From Hemicordylus capensis (Eukaryota; Chordata; Lepidosauria; Squamata; Cordylidae): DNA of 64,000 bases. A program made the translations under genes and the position numbers. Positions 34,716 to 44,164 of this stretch are shown here, in pieces; the stretch's first letter is position 1; every line of letters starts with the position of its first letter. The notes below the pieces were generated by a model. It saw nothing but the letters and a program-made list of their open reading frames with translations. It had not been told where the DNA came from and searched no databases. The stretch is taken from NCBI RefSeq assembly GCF_027244095.1, contig NC_069657.1, positions 144,456,857-144,520,856 of the forward strand, written 5' to 3'.

Positions 34716-34855
34716 TGAATAGCAATAGCAATAGCAATAGCAATAGCACTTACATTTATATACCGCTCTATAGCCGGAGCTCTCTAAGCGGTTTACAATG
34801 ATTTTAGCATATTGCCCCCAACATTCTGGGTACTCATTTTACCGACCTCGGAAGG
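34716..34855 (-). mobile_element. Sauria-type SINE, partial, in the Ngaro element
   Basis: On the plus strand: AATAGC repeats, 'acttacatttatataccgct', then 'gcccccaacattctgggta'. The tRNA-like head is missing. Confidence 0.85.
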
Positions 34856-35334
34856 CTGACCAGATCCCCTCTTCTAAAGGGGGAGGTTGGCTTTGAAGGA
34901 AGAGGCGGGATCTACCTGCCTGTTTCCTGAGCCAGGGTGTGTCGCCCGGTTCAGGTGATGGGATAGGATGGTAGAATCCTAGCCCATGCCTAGGGGCCCA
35001 CACTGTTCTATGATGGTGATTAATTACCTGGTTTACAGTCCGCCATGCCTGTTGTTTTATTAATAAAGCGTGGCCCGTTTTCATCCATATAACGTCTCTG
35101 AGTCTTCTTGGGCTGGGGTCTGGAGACAAGATGTAAAGAGTCGTACCAAACATATTGATGTAAGGAACCATGTAGTGAGAAGTCTGCAGAAAGATGGACT
35201 AATCAAGCTGATCTACTGCCCGACAAATGAAATGCTTGCAGACATACTCACTAAGCCACCACCAAGACCCCGCTTTGAAAAGCTGAGAGAGAAAATGAAT
35301 CTTGTGAACTGAGTCACGAGACATTGAGAGGGGG

Positions 35335-35723
35335 TGTTGGAAGTTAAAGGACTTTGCGCTGTCTCTTTGCCTCAGACAGTGGAGGACAGACTAGTAAGTC
35401 AGAGGGCTAGAGGGTCAAGACATTTGTCATCACTTCTCCACTGCTCTGATGCTATCCCTTTGAAATGTAGATTGCTACTCTTAGGGATTCAAATCCATCT
35501 GCATCCAGCTAGATAGATAGATTAGAGATCCTAACTCCTCACTTTCCTATCTAGAATGGAGTTCCTTAATAAATGCCTTTTATACTGATTTGAAACTATG
35601 AATTGGCTCCAAGTTACTTTACTCTCAGGATACACGCATGCCAAACCAAATCTGCTGCGTTGTGCCTCTGTGTACTCTGCTATAATGAGAAAGGGATTTT
35701 CTCACCACAGAGAATTTCCAACA
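35335..35723 (+). repeat. copia 3' LTR
   Basis: Begins TGTTGGAAGTTAAAG and ends GAATTTCCAACA, with short terminal inverted repeats TGTTGGAA/TTCCAACA. It is preceded by a polypurine tract. It matches the solo LTR at 52867-53345 along nearly its whole length. Confidence 0.9.
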
Positions 35724-36439
35724 GTCACACCCTGGCCATGGGTTTGGAGAGCTTTGTGGGCCCCTTGACCCTCCGGGCCTGGGGACATTTCCCCTACCCT
35801 TGTCCAACAGACCCTATGCCCCTAGTCACAATGGACCAGACCCACGATCTTTTGCCCCCCCCCTCATATACATATCCCTTCCCAGGAAGTCACCATGATC
35901 CCTTCCTGGAGTAACTGGAAAATAGTGTCCCTCTCCACCCCCACCCACCCCCTTTTACCTGCAATTGTGTTTGTGTGAGACTGGCCACAGGGCACTTGCA
36001 AGGGCGGTGGCACAAGTGTTTTGAGAAGGGTTTAAATGCCATTTCCTTTCCAAGGTTGGGTGGCTGATGCCAAAAAAGTACAATTGTGCTGGGCACCCCC
36101 CTCCCCCCCCCACAGCCTTGAAGATCATGGCCAATGGCTTTTGCCCTGCTGACATGCTGACGCCTTGCCCATAGTATGGTAGTGTGAGTGCTACAGAGCT
36201 TGCTGGGATGCGGCCTCAGCAGATCAGGAAGAGGAAGGGGCACCTCTGCCCTGAAACTGGAGGTTGCCCAACCCAAATTGGAAGATCATCTGCAGGCTGA
36301 TTCCAAGGTTCAAAGATTAACTTTGGGTTAATCAACCCGCGGATTGGCATTATGTGTGAAGGTGGCCTTTGTGTGCATCCTGTTAAACTGAGTACTCTAG
36401 ACAAAGTAAATTTGGTTCCAAGGCATGGGAAAGGGAAAA
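35724..36439. other. no gene recognised
   Basis: GC-moderate sequence after the copia LTR. The stretch 36290-36365 (gattaactttgggttaatca) has a small palindrome. Open frames on either strand have no family resemblance. Confidence 0.35.
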
Positions 36440-36870
36440 TCTGCTAAACATAAAGGTTGTTAACATGACCCAAATCCCTGGTGGTTAGGGAAGCCTGGGG
36501 GTAACACAGGAGTATACCTACCTTCCGCCACATGATCCTGTCACCGTGCTTTTTGGCTGTGCGCATGGTGAGCAGTGTGGCATTATGGAGACCAGAGGGA
36601 CATAGCCTGGCCTCCAGAAATCCCACAATGCTCTGCACAAGGAGCGTGGTGCATTGGGAGATTTTTCTGTAAGCCAGGTACTCTAAGCACCCTGCTCTGT
36701 GTCTGTTCAGGCTGTACGACTGGGGACTGGAGTGGAAGGGCGCGCTTCCGCCCTTCTACCTTGGTATTAGCCTGGAGGGAAATCTCGGGCTGCCTGGCAG
36801 AGCAGCTCTGGGATCAGGTGGTAAGGTTTTGCAAGCCCCCGTAGCGCTGCTCATGTGAACAGCTTCTTAA
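36440..36870. mobile_element. unclassified non-autonomous DNA element, copy 2
   Basis: Related to 26365-26805 (see the shared 'aatcccacaatgc' and 'gtggtgca' blocks); it ends 'gctgctcatgtgaacagctt', close to an inverted form of its start, 'aggttgttaacatga'. No protein and no confident target duplication. Confidence 0.45.
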
Positions 36871-37214
36871 TGTCACTAAATATAAACTGAACCTCTTGTT
36901 CCATCCAAGTATTTCTCTGGTCTCTGCAACTCCATCTCAATTTCCTTTAAAAGAACCCATGGCTTCCATCTGTCACATAGGTCTTTCCTGCTTTGGCACA
37001 GTTATTAGGCTACATTGAAGCATGCCTGTATGGAAGCAACAGCACTCCAGACAGTGTATGACACTCCCAAAATTCTTTCTGTGGTACTCCCAAATCATAC
37101 CAATTGGTCCTTAAGGGAATTTCCCCTCCCATGCCTTTGTCTCTTCATATAGAATTATGCTTCTTGTCAGAACAGTTGCTGCCTCTTTCATTCTTTAAGA
37201 TTATACCACTTAAG

Positions 37215-37590
37215 ATATAACATCATTTCTCCAACAAGAGATTATGGTGGCTTCTGAGGAGCCCTCCCAGGACACAGAGCTCCTTTGAGAGGTGTTGTTT
37301 GTGTGGAAAAAAATCAGTTGCATGGGTACATATACACACACATGATAATTCAGGGTACTGTTTGTGATGAAGTGGTCTCTATTCCACAAATCCATTTGGC
37401 ACAATCATTTGTTAGTCTTGCCAGATAACTCTCTGTTGCTTTTTCTACAGTAGGCAAACATGGCTACCCCTCTGGAATTCAGTGCCATCAGTGATATTTC
37501 ATTCCATGTAGATTTTTTCAGGCTTGCTAGCATCTCATTTTCCATGAAGCAGAACTGTTCTTAGTAAGCTGTAACAGATACTGGATAGGC
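37215..37590. repeat. OR-upstream duplicated block, copy 3
   Basis: 'caagagattatggtggcttctgaggag', 'acacagagctcctttgagaggtg', 'ggaattcagtgccatcagtg', 'tgtagattttttcaggcttgctagcatct', 'agctgtaacagatactgg' match copies 1 and 2 in order. It is 4.0 kb upstream of OR-3. Confidence 0.65.
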
Positions 37591-37599
37591 AAGTTGGTC

Positions 37600-38685
37600 T
37601 CTTTATTTGCTAACTTAATTTAGAGTGATGGCATGAATAAAAACAATGAGCTGTTATAACTCACTAATGTATTAAGAACCAATCAAACCAGGGAAAATAA
37701 CCAGTAGTGGGGTGTGTGTGTGTGTGCTGCAACTTAAATGCAGAAAAGAATAGATGTACTGTTATATGTTAGGAATTCTAAAATAGCTGAGTAAATAGAC
37801 TATTTGGGTGTAGATACTTGAACCAACTTAGGGAGGGACCAAGTGCTACTGGAATTAGAAGGCTGAAAAACTACAGCAATTTTGTGTGAGAACTCCTCAA
37901 AATATATGAGTCCAATAGACATGATGGTAATCAGATTAAGGATACTGTTGGAAATTAGGTTTCTAGGGAGAAAAGAGTATTAGGCATTGTATGAATATCC
38001 TGAGTAAGGAAATTTGATTGTTTATATTGACCCCAAATATTTTCCACTGCACACCTACAGTTTCTAAATAAAAAAATCTATTGCCACAATCAAGCAGTTA
38101 GTGTTTAGGCTGCTATAGTCCTCTCTGGGTTTTTCCAGGATCAAAATAACACAGCTATTTATTCAAAATCTGCTCAAGAAAACTGTTTTCTGAGGTATGC
38201 CTTAACATGTTATACTTGCTTGTATTGTTGGTGTTACTAATTACTGTATGTATGAATGATTTCCATTGACTCTTTGGCACATATAGCATACGGCTTATAT
38301 ATCTAAAAATGTGTAAAGATAATGGCTGACATGAATAGCAGCACCTAATGGGCATAACACTTTGCCCCAGGACTGCTGCAGACTCATAAAGCAGCCCCAA
38401 CACTGCTAAGAATGAGCCATTGTTCAAACAGTGCTTCTGCACTTTCCTCCATTTGCCACTGTGGAGAAAACTGCAGAAGTACTACTTGCACAAGTGCTCA
38501 TTCTTATCAGGCCATTAAGGAGCTCTAATGCTACACATCATGCCAGCCAATCTGATTTTAAAATTCTCAAGGTAGCTTGATTATATGGGCTGGAGTAGAA
38601 GCAAATGTGGAAGAAAAATTCAGACAAATTATCTTTGTCTTTGCTTGTAAAAATTCTAATATATATTCTCTTAAATATGCATGGC
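37600..38685. other. OR-3 far upstream region; no gene recognised
   Basis: The sequence 37765-37900 continues the similarity with 5350-5500 and 18980-19150 weakly. A short (GT)n run sits near 37713-37724. Otherwise single-copy-looking and AT-rich. Confidence 0.35.
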
Positions 38686-38689
38686 TAGA

Positions 38690-38950
38690 GGTAATGGCTC
38701 ATCAGTGCTCTGATGATGGAAGAGCGAGTCATGTCTGCTGGTTTGTGAGACTGCAAAGCCCAGTGCTGCCAGCAAGCACAGAGAGCTTCCATGGCTCCTA
38801 AGGATTGCGTCTGCACTGTCAAATGCTTCTGCCATTGAGAATGATGGGAGAAGCATCCTACAGCTCAGATTCAATCCTTTGGAGTCGCAGAGGCTCTATG
38901 TGTTTCCTAACAGTGAGCTTTGCAGTCTCACCTAATCAGTGTACATGCCC
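38690..38950. repeat. foldback (long inverted repeat), probable MITE
   Basis: The two halves are imperfect reverse complements about a centre near 38815: 'actgcaaagcccagtgctgcc' against 'gagctttgcagtctcac', and 'gcttctgccattgagaatgat' against the mirrored left side. The mirror is visible also in the two similar translations MLLPSFSMAEAFDSADAIL (minus) and MLLPLRMMGEASYSSDSIL (plus). No target duplication identified. Confidence 0.6.
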
Positions 38951-39002
38951 CACCCTTCCATTGGCAAGGTACTATGCAGTATATAAGTCATTGACCAACA
39001 TC

Positions 39003-39225
39003 CAGGGTAACAGTGCACTACACGGGAGGGCTGGTTTTCATTTATCACCCTTTTCCTTTGAAGCCTAGTACAACTCCTCAAAATATGTTCTTGAGGGTCA
39101 TGCAGCCCTCAGGGACACATTTTTGAGATTCGTACTAGGCTTAAGAAAGAAAGGATGATAAATAAATATCACCCCTCCTTGAAGGACCTGTGCAGTGTTA
39201 GCAACCCCTAGTGCCCTGTTAGTCT
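39003..39225. repeat. second foldback, probable MITE
   Basis: The arms 39003-39105 and 39110-39220 mirror each other: 'gaagcctagtac' against 'gtactaggctta', 'aaaatatgttcttgaggg' against 'ccctcagggacacatttttg', 'cagggtaacagtgcac' against 'gtgcagtgttagcaaccc'. No protein. Confidence 0.6.
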
Positions 39226-39587
39226 GAATGTTAGCCACTGTTGGATTTGGATGTGTTTTCTTTCTTTTTTTATTGTTTGCCCATAGCAGCACAATTCAAT
39301 GGAATCTGCTGTCATTCTAGAAACAATCAATGCATTGTTTCTGGTAGAACTAACTTCCTACACAAACCAAAACTCTCTCTCTACATCTACTGTGCTTTTG
39401 CAAGAGTCTGCCAGGTCCACAATTAGTTTCTGCGTGAATTCCCTTGTCCCACCCCATCCCACATAAGCAAGCAGAAAACCTTTGTTTTGTCCTGTTTTGG
39501 GCCAGCCAGTCAGCTCTGGATAGCTTATAAAGAAGTCATGATGGAGGCAACTATCTCTTGTTGTTTATCTTCAGCTCCTGATAACCA

Positions 39588-40804
39588 TAGGGATATGCAC
39601 AAATCAATTTTTTTATTCGATTTGTGCCCAAAACAAATCACCCCTGATTTGTTTTATATCCAAATCTACCCCCTCCAAATCACCCCAGATTTGATTTGTA
39701 TTTGCTTTATTCAATTTGGATTTGGACCAATTCAGATGACTTAACAAGGTCCTAGGGGCACCAAATTTGGGTGGTAGGTAGGTCCCCATGGGTGCAGTGG
39801 GGCACTTGGCTGATTTTTAATGATTTTTTAAAAACTGATTTTGAACATTTCCTCCATAGGAAACAATGGGGATTCAAAGTTGCCATACCCTAACCCTAAA
39901 ATGGATTCCTAGCTTTCATTTAAAAAAAAAAAAAAAAGCTAAGCTCTAGCCCTTGTAGAAGTGGAGTTATGGAGCAAAATGTGCAGTCATTATTTTTCAA
40001 GTGGTTGGGTTCTTTGGTGTATAATAACTTTTCCTCATAATGAATCCCTATGAGGATTCATTGCACATCTTCATTTCTTCTGTTCATTTTGACTGTCACT
40101 GGACAGTGCCAACTGTCAACTGCCATGTGCCAACTACACCACACACACAAGCAAGGCAGTGGGGTACTCATTTTAATTTTTAGGAATATTGAAATGTTTA
40201 GATTCTTTGGTGTCTAATAACTTTTCCTCATAATGAATCCCTATGAGGATTCATTTCACACCTTCATTTCTTCTCTTAGACTCTTTGGTGTGTAATGAAC
40301 CCTCGCAGAGATTATTTATTAGGAAAGGTTATTAGACACCAAAGAGCCTAAACACTTGAAAAAAATTCCTAGAACATAAATGGAGTAGTACACTACTGCC
40401 TTGTGGGTGGATGTGGGTGTAGTTGGCACAGGGCAGTTGACAGTTGGCACTGTCAAAAAGAATAGAAGACATGAAGGTGTCTCATAAATCCTCATAGGGA
40501 TTCATTGAGGAAGTGTTATTATACACCCAAGAATCCAAAGACTTGAAAAATAGTGACCACACATTTTGCTCCATAACTCCACTTCTACAAGGGCTAGAGC
40601 TTAGCTTTTAAAAAAAATGAAAGCTGGGAATCTGGGGAAATTAATAGGTGGGATCTGAACCTCGAATCGAATCAGATGGGATTCTATTTGTACCTGAATC
40701 TAGCCAATGGACCACAGCGGTGATTTGTTTTGTCTCCAAATCATCCGAATCAGCTAGATTCAGGTACAAATAGATTTGTACCTAAATCAGTTTGCACATC
40801 CCTA
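39588..40804. mobile_element. hAT-like foldback element
   Basis: A 1217-bp element flanked by GATAACCA (39580-39587) and GATAATCA (40805-40812), an 8-bp duplication with one mismatch. The ends are TAGGGATATGCACAAA and the inverted TTTGCACATCCCTA. Internal arms of about 140 bp, 39914-40062 and 40487-40626, are inverted copies ('gctctagcccttgtagaagt' and its mirror). The truncated relative at 58179-58608 shares the arm. Poly(A) runs occur at 39920-39936. Confidence 0.8.
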
Positions 40805-40982
40805 GATAATCAAAGGTATACTCCCACTGTAATGGAGGTTATAATGCTAGAAGATAGCTTGTGATAAATGTCTGCCATATATTTGTCTGTCTGGCCCCTT
40901 ACCCAAGGTTTCCCGCCTTGATTCCACAGATGTTGTTGGACTATAACTTCCAAGGTAATTGTAGCTATGGGTTAAATTAATG

Positions 40983-41163
40983 CAAGCTTGTGGCTATCAC
41001 CAGTTTTATCAGAGGGCCACAGGTTCAATCCCTGGCATCTCCAGGTAGGGCTGGGGAATATTCCTGCCTGAAACAATGGAGAAGTCACTGCCAGTCAGTG
41101 TAGACAATACTGAGCTAGATGTACCATGTGACTTGCTACAAAGCAGCTTCCTGTGTTCCTATA
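40983..41163 (+). mobile_element. SINE with CR1-like tail (tRNA-type head)
   Basis: A B-box-like AGGTTCAATCCCTGG at about 41020-41035, then the body 'gagaagtcactgccagtcag', 'gacaatactgagctagatg' and the tail 'cttcctgtgttcctat'. The body and tail match the 5S SINEs, but the head is not 5S-like, so this is a head variant of the same tail family. It ends about 50 bp before the OR-3 splice acceptor. Confidence 0.65.
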
Positions 41164-41252
41164 AGCCTGTCATGTGAACTATGGAGGATTTTGTTTTCAC
41201 CTTACTTTGTTTTGCAGGTCTGTAATACCAAACAAAACAAAACCAAATCATC

Positions 41253-42218
41253 ATGACAGAAGGAAACAGCAGCTCCGAGTTCAGTGAGTTCATATTTGTA
41301 GATTTAACAAGCAATCCTACACTTCAGATCACCCTCTTTTTGGTGTTCCTTGCTGTTTATATGAGCACTTTGGTGGCAAATCTGGGAATGATTGCCTTAA
41401 TAAAGGTCAGTCCCCGCCTTCACACCCCAATGTACTTCTTTCTTAGCAACCTCTCCTTCCTGGATGTATGCTTCTCCTCTGTGGTTGCCACTAAGATGTT
41501 AGTGAACATTTTAGCAGATAAGAAAACCATTTCCCTCAATGGATGTGCGATACAGATGTACTTTGTAATAGGCCTTGGAAGTACAGAGTGCTTTCTCCTG
41601 AGTGCAATGGCATATGACCGCTATGTAGCTATCTGTAAGCCACTGTTGTACCCTGTCCTCATGTGTTCTAAAGTTTGCATTCTTTTGGTGATTGGGTCAT
41701 ATATTCTTGGGCTTTTCCATTCTCTCATTCATACAGTTTTTACCTTCAGATTGTCATTCTGTGGATCTAATGAAATCAATCATGTATATTGTGATATCAC
41801 TGCACTTTTATCACTCTCCTGTTCTGATACCCACATCAATGAACTCCTGATCTTTTATGAGGCTGGTCTTGTGGAAGCAACCACCATTTTGAGTGTCTTC
41901 ATTTCTTATGTCTATATTCTCATCAGTATTGGGAGGATCAGCTCAGCTTCAGGCAGGCTGAAAGCATTCTCAACTTGTACTGCCCACCTGACTTCTGTCA
42001 CTGTCTTTCATGGGGCAATTCTCATTTTGCATTTCCGGCCAAAGTCTAGTGGTGGATCCTCCATCCAAGATGCGAGTGACAAAGTTCTTGCCATTTTCTA
42101 CACAATTGTAATTCCTCTGCTGAACCCCTTGATTTACAGCTTGAGAAACACGGAGGTGAAGGATGCCTTGGGAGCTGTTTATAGTAAGGTTTGTGACAAA
42201 ATGATGAACAAGAACTAA
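41253..42218 (+). CDS. olfactory receptor, class II, OR5/OR8-like (OR-3)
   Basis: An intact odorant receptor of 321 aa. Motifs: glycosylation site N5-[15 protein letters not shown] at 59-71, [10 protein letters not shown] at 119-128, KAFSTCTAH at 237-245, [12 protein letters not shown] at 288-299, and cysteines C98/C180. Start: the first ATG after the splice acceptor CTTACTTTGTTTTGCAG (AG at 41216-41217), with 36 nt of 5' UTR in the exon. AATAAA is at 42237-42242, only 19 nt after the stop. It is the closest relative of OR-2, sharing the long [13 protein letters not shown] loop before TM7. Oddities: A42-N43 in place of Gly-Asn in TM1, and Asp17 in FIFVDLT where Gly is usual. Confidence 0.96.
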   Translation: MTEGNSSSEFSEFIFVDLTSNPTLQITLFLVFLAVYMSTLVANLGMIALIKVSPRLHTPMYFFLSNLSFLDVCFSSVVATKMLVNILADKKTISLNGCAIQMYFVIGLGSTECFLLSAMAYDRYVAICKPLLYPVLMCSKVCILLVIGSYILGLFHSLIHTVFTFRLSFCGSNEINHVYCDITALLSLSCSDTHINELLIFYEAGLVEATTILSVFISYVYILISIGRISSASGRLKAFSTCTAHLTSVTVFHGAILILHFRPKSSGGSSIQDASDKVLAIFYTIVIPLLNPLIYSLRNTEVKDALGAVYSKVCDKMMNKN

Positions 42219-42242
42219 TTTCAAGTCAGATTAAAGAATAAA

Positions 42243-42775
42243 CATTTTCCAAAAAAAAGTTTATGAAAGGAAAGTAAGATACATCGATCAAAATATTTTG
42301 ACCTCTCAATTCTGATTCATTGATTTTGCGGGGATTGGGTTTCAGTTTACATGTTTGTATTTTATTACAGGGTGTATGTATGCTCTGATATTAAACCATT
42401 GATCTTGCCACTACTGTATTCTGCTTTCCAGATCCTTGATAATTCAGATCTTTATGCTCTTGTTAATCCATAATCAACAATCTAGGAACATCTTGGCAAT
42501 CAAATATTGAAATATTGACTTCATAGGCCCCCTGTTGTCTCAGCTAAATGGTAGAGTTAAGGATACATAAGCTAAGTGGTGATTGTAAAGGTCTAGGAAG
42601 GAAATGCCCTGTGCTCAAATTGTTTGAATATCTTTGCAACAAGCAAACTGTACTGAAATTCCCATTTGCACATTAGGTACAACACACATACAATCAGTGT
42701 ATAGTGTACACTGGTACAGATCTGTTCACAGTTATAGTTATTCACATTATGTTGAATATTATGTTGAACATTCAT
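42243..42775. other. OR-3 3' flank; no gene recognised
   Basis: AT-rich sequence with no identifiable repeat or coding signal. Confidence 0.4.
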
Positions 42776-42947
42776 GTGATGTTATGGGATAAAAGTGGGG
42801 GGAGGGGAAGGTGGAAATTGAAGACTCACAGCTTTGCCTGCTTAACATTAACTTGACAGAAAAAATGAGGGGGAGGGTGTAAACTAACACCTTTATTAGA
42901 CAGTATAAGAAATGTTTAAGAACACATGGGATCAAGGCTAATGTAGT

Positions 42948-43214
42948 ATGTACAACCACCAAGACTTTGAAACAGCAGTTAGAAGATCTAGACTATTTGA
43001 TAAAAAGTGCAAAATTAAAGCCTGCCCAGTCTGTGAAAATGGGGAAGGGATTTGCAAACAAAAAGGAGTTATTTACAAAATTGCCTGTACAGAATGTGGT
43101 GAAAATAACATAGGGGAAACAGGAAGACATTTGGTTACTAGATTCAAAGAACACCTAGCAGATGCCAAACATATAAAAAGGGAAAGGCCATGGTCAGTTC
43201 ATATGAAAAAATAA
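42948..43214 (+). pseudogene. GIY-YIG endonuclease of the Penelope-like element
   Basis: The translation has a Cys pair (ACPVCENGEGICK) followed by GVIYKIACTECGENNIGETG, where GVIY and NIGETGR correspond to the GIY and YIG blocks of the nicking endonuclease fused to Penelope-like RTs. RFKEHLADAKH follows with the conserved Arg and Glu-His region. The frame ends just before the inserted element; a further C-terminal portion is readable at 43780-43887. Confidence 0.75.
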
Positions 43215-43234
43215 ACACAATGGAAAAAACAATG

Positions 43235-43735
43235 AGGCTGTTCTCATGATCGGCTAAAATCGGGCTAGGGGAGCCTAGCCCAATTTTAGTGGACCATGAG
43301 AACCACCGGGCTTCCAGGCAAGCCCAGTTGCCTCAAAGTAGGTAACCCGCTTGCGAAGCCCTCCCCTTAGCCCAGGTTAGCAGAGCTAATGCTCCGCTAA
43401 CCGGGTTTTTCAGATTCTGTGTTGTTGTGGTACAGCTCCGCACTGTGGCAACTCACTAGGAGACCCCCGACTGGGCGGCTAAAAAGCAGCCTCCCAGCTC
43501 AGGGTCTCTCCAGAATGCTCTGCGCACTTGCACAGAGCATGCTGGAACTTCTGGGGGCCATGTGGCCCCCAAACTCCAAAGCTCCCGCTGGCTCCATGAT
43601 GGAGCCGGCAGTTGTGTGGGTGGCCAATCCGGCTGCCCAGGGCTCCCCCTCCGGTCATCTGCAGGAAGAGTAGGCTAAGCTCGCTTTCCCCGCAAACCCG
43701 CTCTGGGCGAGTCTCACCAATCATGAGACTCGCCT
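43235..43735. mobile_element. unclassified DNA element (family U), copy 1
   Basis: About 500 bp, GC-rich, with inverted ends AGGCTGTTCTCATGATCGG and, in reverse complement, AGGCGAGTCTCATGATTGG. Family landmarks: 'atcgggctaggggagcctag', 'gtggaccatgagaaccac', 'ggctccatgatggagcc', 'ggagacccccg'. Related copies are at 44585-45080 (reverse) and 50358-50775. No coding capacity. The flanks share CAATG or AAT, so the target duplication length is uncertain. Confidence 0.7.
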
Positions 43736-44164
43736 CAATGCCTCTTAAAGTAAGCATCTTAGAGTCTGAACAGTGTACACTGAAAAAAAAGATAAGGGAA
43801 ACATTGTATTTAGACAAGATACAGCCAGGGGTCAATGGTAAGGAAGAATTGAAAGAAATCTTAAAGTATATAAAGGGTAAGCAGTAATTTAGTTTACACC
43901 CTCCCCCCCTTTTTTCTGTTTTTCTGTCAGTGTTAGTGTTAAACTGTCAGTGCTGTGAGTCATCAATTTCCACCATCTCTCCCCCCTCCCCCCACCACAT
44001 GCTAATCAGGTGCCTGATTAGATTTAGGGAGAGTATCTGGGATATAAGAGTATGGATTTTAAACAGTGAGACATGAAACACTGAAGCTGACATCTGTATG
44101 TTGAAACGTCTGGTCTTTATTTGTAGTTTTTAATCTACTCAATAAAAAGTCTGGAGGGAAGAAA

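Larger units (their letters stand above)
29027..35130 (+). mobile_element. Ngaro-type (DIRS-order) YR retrotransposon
   Basis: A fossil element inserted in the copia pol region; the 7-bp sequence AGACAAG stands at both junctions (29020-29026 and 35124-35130). Parts in order: Gag-like region (29822-31415), reverse transcriptase (31415-32439), RNase H (32485-32925), tyrosine recombinase (32961-33880) and an SGNH-hydrolase-like domain (34257-34532). The order RT, RNase H, YR and the SGNH domain are features of Ngaro elements. The left end carries a perfect 12-bp inverted repeat (CCTCGTGCGGAG and its mirror, within 29040-29095), and an AATAAA lies near the right end (about 35062). The coding regions are broken in many places, roughly ten. 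A Sauria SINE inserted at 34716-34855. Confidence 0.85.
28004..35723 (+). mobile_element. Ty1/copia LTR retrotransposon, 5' incomplete, split by a Ngaro element
   Basis: A fossil copia element. Parts on the plus strand: reverse transcriptase (28004-28700; family motifs [28 protein letters not shown] and the active-site block YVDDLIL), RNase H (28740-29026; YVDADWGSD, TTEEEYV), the end of the pol frame after the insert (35131-35311; TKHIDVR and LADILTKP are typical copia end-of-pol motifs), a polypurine stretch GAGAGGGGG just before the LTR, and the 3' LTR at 35335-35723. Gag, integrase and the 5' LTR are not in the window. The element is broken, with one 6.1-kb insertion and a few other breaks. 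A solo LTR of the same family is at 52867-53345. Copia elements are uncommon in land vertebrates. Confidence 0.9.
42778..44155 (+). mobile_element. Penelope-like element, 3' part, with inverted 3' UTR copy
   Basis: It contains the GIY-YIG endonuclease region (42948-43214 and 43740-43887) and a 3' UTR (43890-44155) ending in 'tgaaacgtctggtcttta' and an AATAAA. The segment 42786-42888 at the left is an inverted copy of 43893-44000 ('gtttacaccctccccc', 'gctgtgagtc', 'tcaatttccacc' in mirror). Penelope-like elements are known for such inverted, truncated terminal copies. The RT domain is absent. An unclassified DNA element interrupts it at 43235-43735. Confidence 0.75.

Noticed and set aside
38671-39068. 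Two similar-looking small proteins on opposite strands
   Set aside because: The similarity is caused by the inverted repeat of the foldback element, not by a duplicated gene.
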